Shown: positions 7,997 to 18,646 of the stretch, one piece after another | Layout of the letters: every line of letters begins with the position of its first letter | How positions within the stretch are numbered: the stretch's first letter is position 1 | NCBI GenBank assembly: GCA_963700045.1 | Contig: CAVOWK010000015.1 | Span: 1-64,000 of the forward strand | From: RPQJ01 sp963700045 | GTDB lineage: Bacteria > Pseudomonadota > Gammaproteobacteria > Steroidobacterales > Steroidobacteraceae | Reading direction: 5' to 3' | Length of the DNA: 64,000 bases | The notes under the pieces: model-generated | Database searches by the model: none | Seen by the model: only the letters and a program-made list of their open reading frames with translations | What the model was told of the DNA's origin: nothing | Program-made: the position numbers and the translations under genes

Positions 7997-9963
7997 GCCG
8001 CTTCGTCGCGCTTCGGTGTCTTTTGCTCCTCGGCCTTGCGCGCGGCCAGGTCCCGCGCCGGATGCTCGTAGTCGTTCTTTTCCCAGTCACGGTACTGCGG
8101 TGGAATCGGGTTCATCGAACCGTCGGCGAGCCAGCCCAGGGTGCCGTCCATGAACAGCCCGGCGACTTTGCGATAAGACCGGTTGTTGTTCGACTTCACC
8201 GCACGGAAGTTCGCCTCGATGCGCCGCCGCGCCTCGCGACAGAAGAGGTCTGCCAGTTCCTGCGGACTCTGGTCCGCAGGATTCTCGCCGAGCAGGTGGT
8301 CTGCGTACGACAGCGTGGTGGACATGACGAACAGGTCGACGCCGATGTCGACGAAGTTGCCGAGGATCAACTGTTCCTTCTCGAGCTTGGGGCCGAACCT
8401 GGCCATGGTCGCGAACAGCCGCCGGGCGAGCAGCTTGCTGGTCTTGCCCGCGTAGGCGAGGTGCTTGCGGTTCACCTCGCTGAGGTGCCTGGCTTCGAAG
8501 TGATGACCGGTCTCGGGCATGAACAGCTTCGGCAGCCAGGTGGAGTAGAACCCGGCAGCCTTCATCATGGCCTCGCCCTTGCTGACCTTCTGGCCGGGCT
8601 TGGGCTGGAGGATCGGCATTACCAGCTTGAAATGCGTGTCGAGCGCCTCACGCGCCATGATGAGATGCATGACCTGCGACGAGCCTTCGAAGATGCGTCC
8701 GACCCGCATGTCGCGGATTGCCATCTCGACGCTGGTCGGACGCTCGCCGCGCTCGTAGAGCGATGTCGCCCGCTCGTAGCCACGGCCACCGCGCACCTGC
8801 AGGTAGTCGTCGAGGATGCGGTAGAGCGTCTCGGAACAGAAGTACTTGGCTGCGGCAGCCTCCAGCCGGATGTCGACGTTCTTGTGGTCGGCCAGTGCGC
8901 AGGTCAGGTACACCATGCTCTTCATGGCGAACAGGTGCGCGGCATAACTCGAGACCATCTTGGCGATGGCCTGGTGCTTGCCGACCGGCTGGCCCCACTG
9001 TTGCCGCGTGGTGATCCACCAGCGGGAATCTTCGACGAAAGCCATGCCGACGCCGATGGCGGCGGCGGGCAGGCCGAGACGACCGACGTTCAGGGTGGCC
9101 AGCGCGATCTTCAGTCCCTCCCCGGGCTTGCCGATCATGTTCTCCGCAGGCACGCGCACGTCCTTGAACGTGACCGAGCCATTGGCGATGCCGCGCAGGC
9201 CCATGAACGTCGAACGCCGCACCCGCTCGACGCCCGGCCACGCGGTCTCGACCACGAAGCACGAGATCTGCGGAATCTTCTTGCCGTTCGGCAGTACCTT
9301 GTCCGGCGTGCGGGCCAGCACGGCGATCAGCGTCGTCTTGGGATCCGTGACGTTGGTGCACCACTGCTTGTCGCCGTTCAGGATGAACGCCTTGCCGTCG
9401 TCGGTGGGCGTGGCCACGGTACTCATGCGCGCCGGGTCGGAGCCGACGTCGGGCTCGGTCAGCGCGAACGCGGAAATCTCACCCCGCGCGAGGCGCGGCA
9501 GGTACTTGCGCTTCTGCTCCTCGGTGCCGAACTCGCGCAGCGGTTGCGGCACGCCGATGCTCTGGTGCGCCGAAAGGTACGTGACCGTGTTGGAACAATA
9601 GCTCCCGATCATGCCCAGCACGCGCGCGTAGTTGGTGATGGAGAACCCGAGGCCACCGTACTCCTTCGGAATCTTCATGCCGAAGAGCCCGATCGCGGCC
9701 ATCGCCTCGAGCGCGGCGGCGGGATACTCACCTTGCTCGTCGATCTGGTAGGGATCGACGTGCTTCTCGAGCACCTCGCGCACCTTCACCAGGTAGTCGT
9801 CGCCGATCTTCCGGTCTTCCGGCGACTGCGCCGGGAACGGATGCACGAGGTCCCAGCGGAAGCTGCCCTTGAAGACCTCGGCCGTGAAGCTGACGTGCTC
9901 CCACTCAGCCTGGCGGGCGTCCTCCGCCAGTTCCATTGCGACGTCTTTCGCCTTGTTGTCCAT
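7993..9963 (-). CDS. Acyl-CoA dehydrogenase family protein, long form (VLCAD/ACAD9-like)
   Basis: A 656-residue flavoprotein that should oxidise acyl-CoA to 2-enoyl-CoA, passing electrons to ETF. The N-terminal domain begins after about 50 extra residues. Visible motifs are KEYGGLGFS, FALTEPDVGSDP in the FAD-binding middle domain, MGLRGIANGSVTF, and LQVRGGRGYERA with EGSSQVMHL in the C-terminal helical domain. About 190 residues follow the dehydrogenase core, as in very-long-chain enzymes that carry a membrane-associating C-terminus. It ends by overlapping the glycosylase gene and lies 177 bases downstream of fadA on the same strand. Long-chain or bulky acyl-CoA is the likely substrate class; this is inferred from length and context. 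Confidence 0.92.
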   Translation of the reverse strand: MDNKAKDVAMELAEDARQAEWEHVSFTAEVFKGSFRWDLVHPFPAQSPEDRKIGDDYLVKVREVLEKHVDPYQIDEQGEYPAAALEAMAAIGLFGMKIPKEYGGLGFSITNYARVLGMIGSYCSNTVTYLSAHQSIGVPQPLREFGTEEQKRKYLPRLARGEISAFALTEPDVGSDPARMSTVATPTDDGKAFILNGDKQWCTNVTDPKTTLIAVLARTPDKVLPNGKKIPQISCFVVETAWPGVERVRRSTFMGLRGIANGSVTFKDVRVPAENMIGKPGEGLKIALATLNVGRLGLPAAAIGVGMAFVEDSRWWITTRQQWGQPVGKHQAIAKMVSSYAAHLFAMKSMVYLTCALADHKNVDIRLEAAAAKYFCSETLYRILDDYLQVRGGRGYERATSLYERGERPTSVEMAIRDMRVGRIFEGSSQVMHLIMAREALDTHFKLVMPILQPKPGQKVSKGEAMMKAAGFYSTWLPKLFMPETGHHFEARHLSEVNRKHLAYAGKTSKLLARRLFATMARFGPKLEKEQLILGNFVDIGVDLFVMSTTLSYADHLLGENPADQSPQELADLFCREARRRIEANFRAVKSNNNRSYRKVAGLFMDGTLGWLADGSMNPIPPQYRDWEKNDYEHPARDLAARKAEEQKTPKRDEAA

Positions 9964-10110
9964 ACGCCCTCCACCCTGAAGATCAGCCGTCGAAATCTTG
10001 CTCCGGACGGCGCCAGCGACTATCGGGACTTATGCGCACGCCACGCCGCCGCGAGTACGGAAGCTACGCAACCAGGTCGCCAGGGGCTGGGTCCCACCCG
10101 CCCCGACCCC

Positions 10111-10128
10111 CTCCCGCTGGCGCGGGAG
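10111..10128. repeat. Intergenic hairpin repeat, copy 1
   Basis: CTCCCGC and GCGGGAG form a perfect 7-bp stem around the loop TGGC, 13 bases after the fadA stop. No run of T follows on either strand, so it is not a standard intrinsic terminator. Two related hairpins lie at 13643 and 53124. Confidence 0.6.
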
Positions 10129-10140
10129 AGGGCGCGGAAC

Positions 10141-11316
10141 TCAGGTGCGCTCGAGCACCGTCGTAATGCCCTGGCCGAGACCGATGCACATCGTCGAGAC
10201 GCCGAGCGTCGCGCCCTTCTGCTCCATCACGTTGACCAGCGCCGTCGTGATGCGCGCGCCCGAGCAACCGAGCGGGTGACCCAGCGCGATCGCGCCGCCG
10301 TTCAGGTTCACTTTCTCGTCGAAAGTTTCCATCAGGCCGAGGTCCTTGATGACCGGCAGCGACTGCGCGGCGAAGGCCTCGTTCAGTTCCGCGACCTGGA
10401 TGTCTTCCATCTTGAGGCCGGCGCGCTTGAGCGCCTTCTTCGTCGCCGGCACCGGGCCGTAACCCATGATCGCCGGATCGCAGCCTGCCACGGCCATCGC
10501 GCGGATCTTCGCGCGCGGCTTGAGGCCGAGCGCCTTGGCACGCTCGTAGCTCATTACCAGCATCGCGGAGGCGCCGTCTGAAATCGCCGACGACGAGCCC
10601 GCGGTGACGGTGCCGCCCTTGGGATCGAACGCGGGCGCCAGCGCGGCCAGCGCTGCCACGGTCGTTTCGGGACGGATCACCTCGTCGATCTCGCACAGCA
10701 CGCGGGCGCCCATCGCATCGTGGCCCTCGATGCCGACGATCTCATTCTTGAAGCGGCCGGTCTGGGTGGCTTCCCAGGCCTTGGCGTGCGAGCGCGCAGC
10801 GAACTTGTCCTGCATCTCGCGCGTGATGCCGTGCATGCGTCCGAGCATCTCGGCGGTCAGGCCCATCATGTTCGACGCCTTGGCATACTGCGTCGACGCG
10901 GACGGGTTCAGGTCGATGCCGTGCATCATGCCGACGTGGCCCATGTGCTCCACGCCGCCGATCACGAACACGTCGCCCTGCCCCGTCATGATCTGCGCAG
11001 CGGCCGTGTGCAACGCCTGCATCGACGAACCGCAAAGGCGGTTCACCGTCTGGCCGGGCACCGTGTGCGGCAGGCCGGCGAGCAGCAGCGCGTTGCGGGC
11101 CACGTTCATGCCCTGCTCGAGCGTCTGGTTCACACAGCCCCAGATCACGTCCTCGACTTCGTTCATGTCCGCGGCGGGATTGCGCCGGAACAGTGCCTTG
11201 ATCAGCTCGGCCGAGAGCACCTCGGCGCGGACGTGACGGAACATGCCGCCCTTCGAGCGGCCCATGGCGGTGCGGACGCCATCGACTATGACGACATCGC
11301 GGGGATTGAGACTCAT
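10141..11316 (-). CDS. fadA: Acetyl-CoA C-acyltransferase (3-ketoacyl-CoA thiolase, FadA)
   Basis: A 391-residue thiolase that cleaves 3-ketoacyl-CoA with CoA to give acetyl-CoA and a shortened acyl-CoA. The nucleophilic cysteine is Cys95 in NRLCGSSMQAL. The C-terminal motifs are GGAIALGHPLGCSGAR, with the catalytic histidine and second cysteine, and the GLGQG turn near the end. The start at 11316 is supported by GGAGA a few bases upstream; an open stretch of 38 codons before it has no family similarity. It lies 34 bases downstream of fadB, the classical fadBA order, so the two encode the subunits of the trifunctional complex. Confidence 0.95.
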   Translation of the reverse strand: MSLNPRDVVIVDGVRTAMGRSKGGMFRHVRAEVLSAELIKALFRRNPAADMNEVEDVIWGCVNQTLEQGMNVARNALLLAGLPHTVPGQTVNRLCGSSMQALHTAAAQIMTGQGDVFVIGGVEHMGHVGMMHGIDLNPSASTQYAKASNMMGLTAEMLGRMHGITREMQDKFAARSHAKAWEATQTGRFKNEIVGIEGHDAMGARVLCEIDEVIRPETTVAALAALAPAFDPKGGTVTAGSSSAISDGASAMLVMSYERAKALGLKPRAKIRAMAVAGCDPAIMGYGPVPATKKALKRAGLKMEDIQVAELNEAFAAQSLPVIKDLGLMETFDEKVNLNGGAIALGHPLGCSGARITTALVNVMEQKGATLGVSTMCIGLGQGITTVLERT

Positions 11317-11350
11317 CTTGATCTCTCCGTGTATTCCGTGGGGACCGCTG

Positions 11351-13501
<2,151 letters not shown>

Positions 13502-13642
13502 GTGTCTCTCCCTAGAAATCAGGTTCCGAGAAGCGGGCCGGCGCCCGGGGGAACGGGCACGGCCGACTTGACCGATTTTGCGGCAGCGCAAAAGAATTTG
13601 TAATGGGGGGACACCGTTACCCTGCTCGCGGCCTCGGCAGCG

Positions 13643-13660
13643 CTCCCGTTGCATCGGGAG
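13643..13660. repeat. Intergenic hairpin repeat, copy 2
   Basis: CTCCCG and CGGGAG form a 6-bp stem around TTGCAT. It lies in the 278-base gap between fadB and the upstream acyl-CoA dehydrogenase. The rest of that gap is GC-rich and I see no gene in it; a clear promoter for fadB could not be picked out. Confidence 0.55.
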
Positions 13661-13779
13661 AGGTCGGACGGGTTCCGGGCCAGGGGCCAGGGTCCAGGGC
13701 CTAGCCCGCGACGCGGCCCGCTACCGATGAGCCGGCGAGGAAGCAGGAATATCAGAGACTTAGAATCGACTGCGTCGGT

Positions 13780-14943
13780 TCAGGTCAGCTTGCGGTCGTC
13801 GAGCCCGAAGCCGCGGGAGATGATCTCCTTCATGACCTCGGAGGCACCCGCGTAGATCCGCGAGACCCGCGCGTCCGTGAAGCACCGCGAAATGCGGTAC
13901 TCCTCCATGTAGCCGGCGCCTCCGAACAGCTGCAGGCATTCGTCTGCCGTGCGGAACTCGAGTTCGCTGGTCAGTAGCTTGGCCTCGGCTGCGAGGTCCG
14001 CGCTCAGCTTGCCCTGCAGGTGCTCGGTCACGAGCGTGTCGACGAAGACCTGCGCGGCATCGATCTGTGCGCGCAGTTCAGCGAGCTTGAAGCGGGTGTT
14101 CTGGAACGCGCCCAGCGGCTTGCCGAACATGCGGCGCTGCTTGACCCAGTCGAGCGTGAGGTCCCACGCCAGCTGGGCTCCCGTCGTGTACTGCACGGAG
14201 CCGATCAGGCGTTCTTCGGCCAGGAAGTGCGTGAGGTAGTGAAAGCCCCTGGCCGGGTCGCCCAGCACATTGGCTTTCGGCACCTTCACGTCCTTGAAGA
14301 AGAGTTCGGACGTGTCCTGCGCGTGCAGGCCGATCTTCTGCAGGTGGCGCCCGCGTTCGAAACCTTCCATGCCGCGCTCGACAATGAAAAGTCCGATGCC
14401 GTAGCGCTGGTCGGGCACCGTGCGTGCCGCGACGACCACGACGTCCGCGAGCTGCCCGTTGGAGATGTACGTCTTCGAGCCGTTCAGCAGCCAGTGGTCG
14501 CCCTTGTCCTCGGCGCGCGTCCTCATGCCGGCCACGTCGCTGCCGGCGCCCGGCTCCGTCATCGCAACGGCCAGGATCTTCTCGCCCCGCACGAACGCCG
14601 GCAGGAAGCGGGCCTTCTGCTCGTCGTTGCCGAGCTGGCCGAAGTACGGCCCCACCAGGCGCGAGTGCAGGTTGAGGTAGAAGCACGGCTCGCCATGGCG
14701 GATGTTCTCCTCGATCAGCACCTGCTCGTAACGGAAATCGGCGACGCCCGCGCCACCGTATATTTCGTCCGCCCACATCAGCAGGTAGCCCTGCCCGCCG
14801 GCCTTGAGGTAGGCCTCCCGGTCGACCATGCCCTGCTTGCGCCAGCGCTCCGCATGCGGCGCGATCTCGGCCTGGAAGAAGCGACGGGCACCGTCGCGGA
14901 ACGTTTCGTGCTCGGGTTCGAAAATGGTGCGGCGCATGGCCAT
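13780..14943 (-). CDS. Acyl-CoA dehydrogenase, standard length
   Basis: A 387-residue acyl-CoA dehydrogenase. Motifs in order are MTEPGAGSDVAGM in the middle beta domain, GSKTYISNGQLAD, the helical-domain string QRRMFGKPLGAFQN, and LQLFGGAGYMEEYRISR followed by YAGASEVMKEII, which holds the expected catalytic glutamate region of this subfamily. The start ATG at 14943 is chosen because the conserved N-terminal helix begins at once. It sits 38 bases after the TetR gene on the same strand and downstream of the acyl-CoA ligase, so it likely oxidises the acyl-CoA that the ligase makes. The substrate is not determined by the sequence. Confidence 0.93.
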   Translation of the reverse strand: MAMRRTIFEPEHETFRDGARRFFQAEIAPHAERWRKQGMVDREAYLKAGGQGYLLMWADEIYGGAGVADFRYEQVLIEENIRHGEPCFYLNLHSRLVGPYFGQLGNDEQKARFLPAFVRGEKILAVAMTEPGAGSDVAGMRTRAEDKGDHWLLNGSKTYISNGQLADVVVVAARTVPDQRYGIGLFIVERGMEGFERGRHLQKIGLHAQDTSELFFKDVKVPKANVLGDPARGFHYLTHFLAEERLIGSVQYTTGAQLAWDLTLDWVKQRRMFGKPLGAFQNTRFKLAELRAQIDAAQVFVDTLVTEHLQGKLSADLAAEAKLLTSELEFRTADECLQLFGGAGYMEEYRISRCFTDARVSRIYAGASEVMKEIISRGFGLDDRKLT

Positions 14944-14981
14944 GGGCAACGTCTCTCGTTCGTCTCTCGTACGCGGGGCGC

Positions 14982-15653
14982 CTACCTGGCGCGGGACTTG
15001 TTGCCGACCATGCGTTCGACGGTCTGGATCATGTGCATCACGACGTCGGTCACCGTGTACGCGGTGCGTGGCCGATACCACGTCGCCGCCCATGTCAGCA
15101 TGCCGCTGATGGACACGGCCAGCATGCGCGGCTGGTCCACCGCGAAGTCGCCGCTGGCATTGCCTTCCTCCAGCAGTTTCGCGAGACGCTGGTCGAACGA
15201 CTTGCGCAGGTCCATCAGGTGCTTCTGCTCGGCTTGTTCGAGGTTCTTTTCCTCGCGGTTGTAGACGACGACGTACTTCTGGTCGCGGATCACGATGGTG
15301 GTGACGCGTTCGACGATGAGCCGCAGCTTCTCGGACGGTGCGAGGTCCATGGCCAGCACTTCCTCCTGCGCCGCGATCGACTCGGTGATGCCGATCTCGC
15401 AGATCGCGTTCAGGATCTCGCTCTTGTTGCGGAAGTACGAATAGAGGAACGGCTTGGTGACGTCGAGCGACTCGGCGATGGAATCGAGCGTCGTCGATTC
15501 GTAGCCCTGCGCGAAGAACAGCTCGCGCGCCTCCTCGAGGATGCGGCGGCGCTTGAACTCCTGCACCTCGGTGCGCAGTTCATGGGTCTTGCCGGCCTCC
15601 GCATCGACACCCGTCGCGCGTGCCGTCCTGGCCGCTGCTTTTCCCGTGGCCAA
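14982..15653 (-). CDS. TetR/AcrR family transcriptional regulator
   Basis: A 223-residue regulator. Residues around 34-80 form the TetR helix-turn-helix (RILEEARELFFAQGYE, then LDVTKPFLYSYFRNKSEIL). The rest is an all-helical ligand and dimer domain with no recognisable subfamily. A basic, alanine-rich tail of about 25 residues precedes the DNA-binding domain. The gene starts four bases after the ligase stop and precedes an acyl-CoA dehydrogenase, so it is embedded in the operon it probably controls. TetR proteins in this setting usually repress and are released by an acyl-CoA. Candidate operators are the palindromes at 17321 and 17395 and the related site at 21729. Confidence 0.93.
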   Translation of the reverse strand: MATGKAAARTARATGVDAEAGKTHELRTEVQEFKRRRILEEARELFFAQGYESTTLDSIAESLDVTKPFLYSYFRNKSEILNAICEIGITESIAAQEEVLAMDLAPSEKLRLIVERVTTIVIRDQKYVVVYNREEKNLEQAEQKHLMDLRKSFDQRLAKLLEEGNASGDFAVDQPRMLAVSISGMLTWAATWYRPRTAYTVTDVVMHMIQTVERMVGNKSRAR

Positions 15654-15657
15654 CGTC

Positions 15658-17298
15658 TCAGCTCCCGATCCTGTCGCGACGGATCACGATACCGGCCTGC
15701 TCGCGGTCCCAGGTATCCGCAGTAATTCCCTGCCGGCGCAGGTCGGCCTTGAGCACCTTGGCCGACGGCGTCTTCGGCAGCTCGGGCAGCACGCGCACGT
15801 ACCGCGGGATCATGAAATAGGCCAGGCGCCCGCGCAGGAACTCGAGCAGTTCCGCGGGATCGATGGTGTGTCCCGGTGCGGGCGCCACGATCGCCATGAC
15901 TTCGTCTTCGCCCAGTTCGCTCGGCACCGCGACCGCTGCCGCCTCGCGCACTGCCGGGAAGCGGACGATCTCGGCTTCGACCTCGAACGAGGAGATGTTC
16001 TCGCCGCGGCGGCGGATCGCGTCCTTGATGCGGTCGACGAAGAAGAAGTTGCCCTGCTCGTCCACGCGGAACGCGTCGCCGGTGTGGAACCAGCCGTTGC
16101 GCCACGCACGCGCGGTCGCCTCGGCGTTCTTGTAGTAACCGCTGTTCATCGCCCACGGCCGGTCGGTGCGGACGATCATCTCGCCGACTTGCCCGACGGC
16201 GACCTCGCAATCGTTGTCATCGACGAGCCTGACGTCGACGCCCGCCCGCACCTTGCCGCAGGTGCCGCGCACCTGCGGATTCGGCTCGGACACGATCGGC
16301 GATGAAATCTCCGTCATGTTGAAGATCGTGTACACGTCGAGACCGAAGCGCTGGTGGAACTCCTCCGCCCCGTCGCTCAACGGCACGATGAAACACTTGC
16401 GCACCTTGTGAGTGCGATCCTGCGGCCCGGCGGGGGCCTTGAGCAGGAAGGTCGCCATCACCCCGAGCAGGAACACCGCCGTCGTCTCCGTCTCGCGCAC
16501 GAGCGGCCAGAACGTGTCCGTCGAGAAGCGCTCGGGCAGCACGATCGAACCGCCCCGCGCCAGCATCGCGAAACTGAGCCCCATGCCGCCGATGTGGAAC
16601 ATCGGCATGTTGACGAGGAAGCGATCGGCGCCGTCGATGAAGTGCCAGGCCTCGGGGCCCGGGTTCGTGTACATGTGCAGGTAGGACGACAGCACACCCT
16701 TCGACGGACCCGTCGTGCCGGACGTGTAGATGATCGACTGCGTGTCCCACGGCTCGATCGGACGCGCGAGTGGCTGCAGGTCGGCCTCGGCGCCCGGCAG
16801 CGTCGAGAAGAGAACAGCCGGTAACGGCGCCGGCGGAACTTCATCCGCGCCAGTCACCACCAACCGCTCGAGCCGGGCGAGTTTCACTTCCTTGAGTCGC
16901 GGCACGAGGTCGCTGTGCACGACCGCGAGCTTCGCATCCGAATTCTCGATGACGTGCTCGAGCACGCCCCCGCGATACGCGGTGTTGATCGGGACGTACA
17001 CCGCGCCGAGGTAGTTGAGCGCGTAGTACGTAAGCAGCATCTCGGGCGTGTTCGGCTGCCAGCACAGCACGTGCTCGCCCTGCTGCACACCGGCCCGCTG
17101 CAGGCCGGCCGCGATCGCGATCACCTGCTCGCGCAGCTCACGGTACGTCCAGCGCCGGCCGCCGTCGAAGATCACGTACGGCTGGTCGGGGCGCTCGGTG
17201 GCCCAGCGGTCGATGAGATAGCGGACGACGCAACGCTCGCGCGCAGGAACGCGCGGATCAGCGTGGCCAGTGGTTGGTGCGGCCGGCGCGCTCGCCAT
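15658..17298 (-). CDS. AMP-forming acyl-CoA synthetase (class I adenylate-forming ligase)
   Basis: A 546-residue ANL-superfamily ligase: carboxylate + ATP + CoA to acyl-CoA + AMP + PPi. The P-loop-like motif YTSGTTGPSKG is at residues 191-201, the adenine motif region reads FNMTEISSP, the hinge region reads DRIKDAIRRRGENIS, and the catalytic lysine is in SAKVLKADL near the C-terminus. The overall sequence resembles carnitine/crotonobetaine-CoA ligase-like enzymes more than long-chain FadD, but the substrate cannot be read from it. The start has a strong GGGGGGAG site. It heads a minus-strand operon with the TetR gene and an acyl-CoA dehydrogenase and diverges from the iron-ADH/meaB pair. Confidence 0.92.
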   Translation of the reverse strand: MASAPAAPTTGHADPRVPARERCVVRYLIDRWATERPDQPYVIFDGGRRWTYRELREQVIAIAAGLQRAGVQQGEHVLCWQPNTPEMLLTYYALNYLGAVYVPINTAYRGGVLEHVIENSDAKLAVVHSDLVPRLKEVKLARLERLVVTGADEVPPAPLPAVLFSTLPGAEADLQPLARPIEPWDTQSIIYTSGTTGPSKGVLSSYLHMYTNPGPEAWHFIDGADRFLVNMPMFHIGGMGLSFAMLARGGSIVLPERFSTDTFWPLVRETETTAVFLLGVMATFLLKAPAGPQDRTHKVRKCFIVPLSDGAEEFHQRFGLDVYTIFNMTEISSPIVSEPNPQVRGTCGKVRAGVDVRLVDDNDCEVAVGQVGEMIVRTDRPWAMNSGYYKNAEATARAWRNGWFHTGDAFRVDEQGNFFFVDRIKDAIRRRGENISSFEVEAEIVRFPAVREAAAVAVPSELGEDEVMAIVAPAPGHTIDPAELLEFLRGRLAYFMIPRYVRVLPELPKTPSAKVLKADLRRQGITADTWDREQAGIVIRRDRIGS

Positions 17299-17320
17299 GA
17301 ACTCCCCCCTTCAAACGAAC

Positions 17321-17339
17321 GCTCTTGCAGCGCAAGAGC
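17321..17339. promoter_or_regulatory. Perfect inverted repeat, candidate operator
   Basis: GCTCTTGC (17321-17328), spacer AGC, GCAAGAGC (17332-17339) form a perfect 8+3+8 palindrome, 22 bases upstream of the ligase start and inside its likely 5' leader. Its size suits a dimeric regulator; it could also form a hairpin that masks the ribosome-binding region. Confidence 0.45.
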
Positions 17340-17394
17340 AGGCTACGTTCGGCTCCGGGTCAACGCTACTTCGGAGTCTGTGTTGCTTCCCGTT

Positions 17395-17431
17395 AGTAAT
17401 ACTTTGTACACCATCGGTAACGTCGATACAA
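17395..17431 (-). promoter_or_regulatory. Candidate ligase-operon promoter with overlapping AGTA-A-TACT palindrome
   Basis: On the minus strand TTGTAT (17431-17426), 17 bases, then TACAAA (17408-17403) fits a sigma-70 promoter. The 9-base palindrome AGTAATACT at 17395-17403 directly abuts the -10, a usual repressor position. A close relative of the palindrome lies at 21729. Confidence 0.35.
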
Positions 17432-17475
17432 TCGAGCGCGCAGGGGCTTTTCCCGGCTTTTTCGCGGAGCCGTCC

Positions 17476-18645
17476 ATGTACCAGACGATGATCGGACTCA
17501 CCCCACTGGAGCGCGTCCACAGCGGCCGCCCGGTGGCCCAGGCACTGGCGGACGAAGCCGCGACGATCGGCGCGAAACGAGTCTTCCTCGTCTGCAGCAA
17601 CACGCTCAACAACAAGACCGACGAAATCGACAAGGTGCGCCGCGCGCTCGGCGCCAGGCTCGTCGGCGTGTTCGACAAAGTGCGTCCGCACGTGCCGCGC
17701 GAGGACGTTTCTGCGGCGGTCGCCGCCGCCGAACCCCTGTCGCCCGACCTGCTGGTGTCGATCGGCGGCGGCTCGTGCACCGATCTCACCAAGATCCTCG
17801 CGGTCTGCCTCAAGCACGGCCTGCGCACGCCCGAGTCGATGGAGGCGTACCACATCGTGGTCAACGCCGATCACACGGTCACGGCACCGGCGTTCGAGGG
17901 GCCCGACATCCCCGTGGTGATCGCGCCGACCACGTTGTCGGGCGGTGAGTTCAACGCCCTCTCCGGCGCGACGGACAAGGTCACCAACGTCAAGCAGGGT
18001 TACGTGCACCCGAAGATGACGGCACGCGCGGTCATCATGGACCCGGCGCTCACCTTGCACACGCCGGAATGGATCTGGCTGTCGACGGGCGTGCGCTCGT
18101 TCGATCACGCGTTCGAGACGCTAGGCTCGCTCAACTCCAACGACTGGTACGACGGCATGGCGATGAACGCCGTGCGCCTGCTGTCGCAGGGCCTGCCGCG
18201 CGTGAAGGCGAACCCGAACGACCTCGAGGCGCGGCAGATGTGCCAGATGGGCGCGTGGTGTTCGATGACGTCGATCGTCTGCGGACTGCCGATGGGCATC
18301 AGCCATGCCGTGGGCCATGCGCTCGGCGGCTCGTTCGACGTGCCGCACGGCTACACGTCGTGCGTGATGGCGCCGTTCGCGCTCGAGTACAACAGCGTCG
18401 TCAACGGCGAACGCCAGAAGCTGATCAGCATCGCGTTCGGACAGCCGAACCGCCCGGCGCACGAACTGGCCGACGCAGCGATCCGCGGGCTCGGCATGCC
18501 GCGCAGCCTCACCGCAGTCGGCCTCAAGGAAGCCGACCTCGCGCCGCTCGCGGGTTACACGTTCCAGGACATCTGGTGCGGCACCAATCCGCGCCCGATC
18601 GCCAACGCTGAAGCCCTGGTGCCGCTGCTGCGCAAGGCTCTCTGA
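17476..18645 (+). CDS. Iron-containing alcohol dehydrogenase-fold oxidoreductase (maleylacetate-reductase-like)
   Basis: A 389-residue member of the iron-ADH superfamily, with SIGGGSCTDLTK in the N-terminal nucleotide-binding domain and APTTLSGGEFN near the hinge. The second half holds GISHAVGHALGGSFDVPHG, where the metal-site histidines of iron ADHs are kept. The earlier ligand position, normally Asp in a DxxxH motif, is Arg here (RSFDH). Maleylacetate reductases also deviate at this position and work without metal, so this enzyme may be metal-independent. It should interconvert an alcohol or enol with a ketone or aldehyde using NAD(P)H. GGAG precedes the start. The meaB gene follows after one base, which links it to the B12-dependent mutase. 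Confidence 0.85.
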   Translation: MYQTMIGLTPLERVHSGRPVAQALADEAATIGAKRVFLVCSNTLNNKTDEIDKVRRALGARLVGVFDKVRPHVPREDVSAAVAAAEPLSPDLLVSIGGGSCTDLTKILAVCLKHGLRTPESMEAYHIVVNADHTVTAPAFEGPDIPVVIAPTTLSGGEFNALSGATDKVTNVKQGYVHPKMTARAVIMDPALTLHTPEWIWLSTGVRSFDHAFETLGSLNSNDWYDGMAMNAVRLLSQGLPRVKANPNDLEARQMCQMGAWCSMTSIVCGLPMGISHAVGHALGGSFDVPHGYTSCVMAPFALEYNSVVNGERQKLISIAFGQPNRPAHELADAAIRGLGMPRSLTAVGLKEADLAPLAGYTFQDIWCGTNPRPIANAEALVPLLRKAL

Positions 18646-18646
18646 G

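Noticed and set aside
10111..10128. Hairpin after fadA as an intrinsic terminator
   Set aside because: No T tract follows on the transcribed strand, so it is listed only as a repeat.
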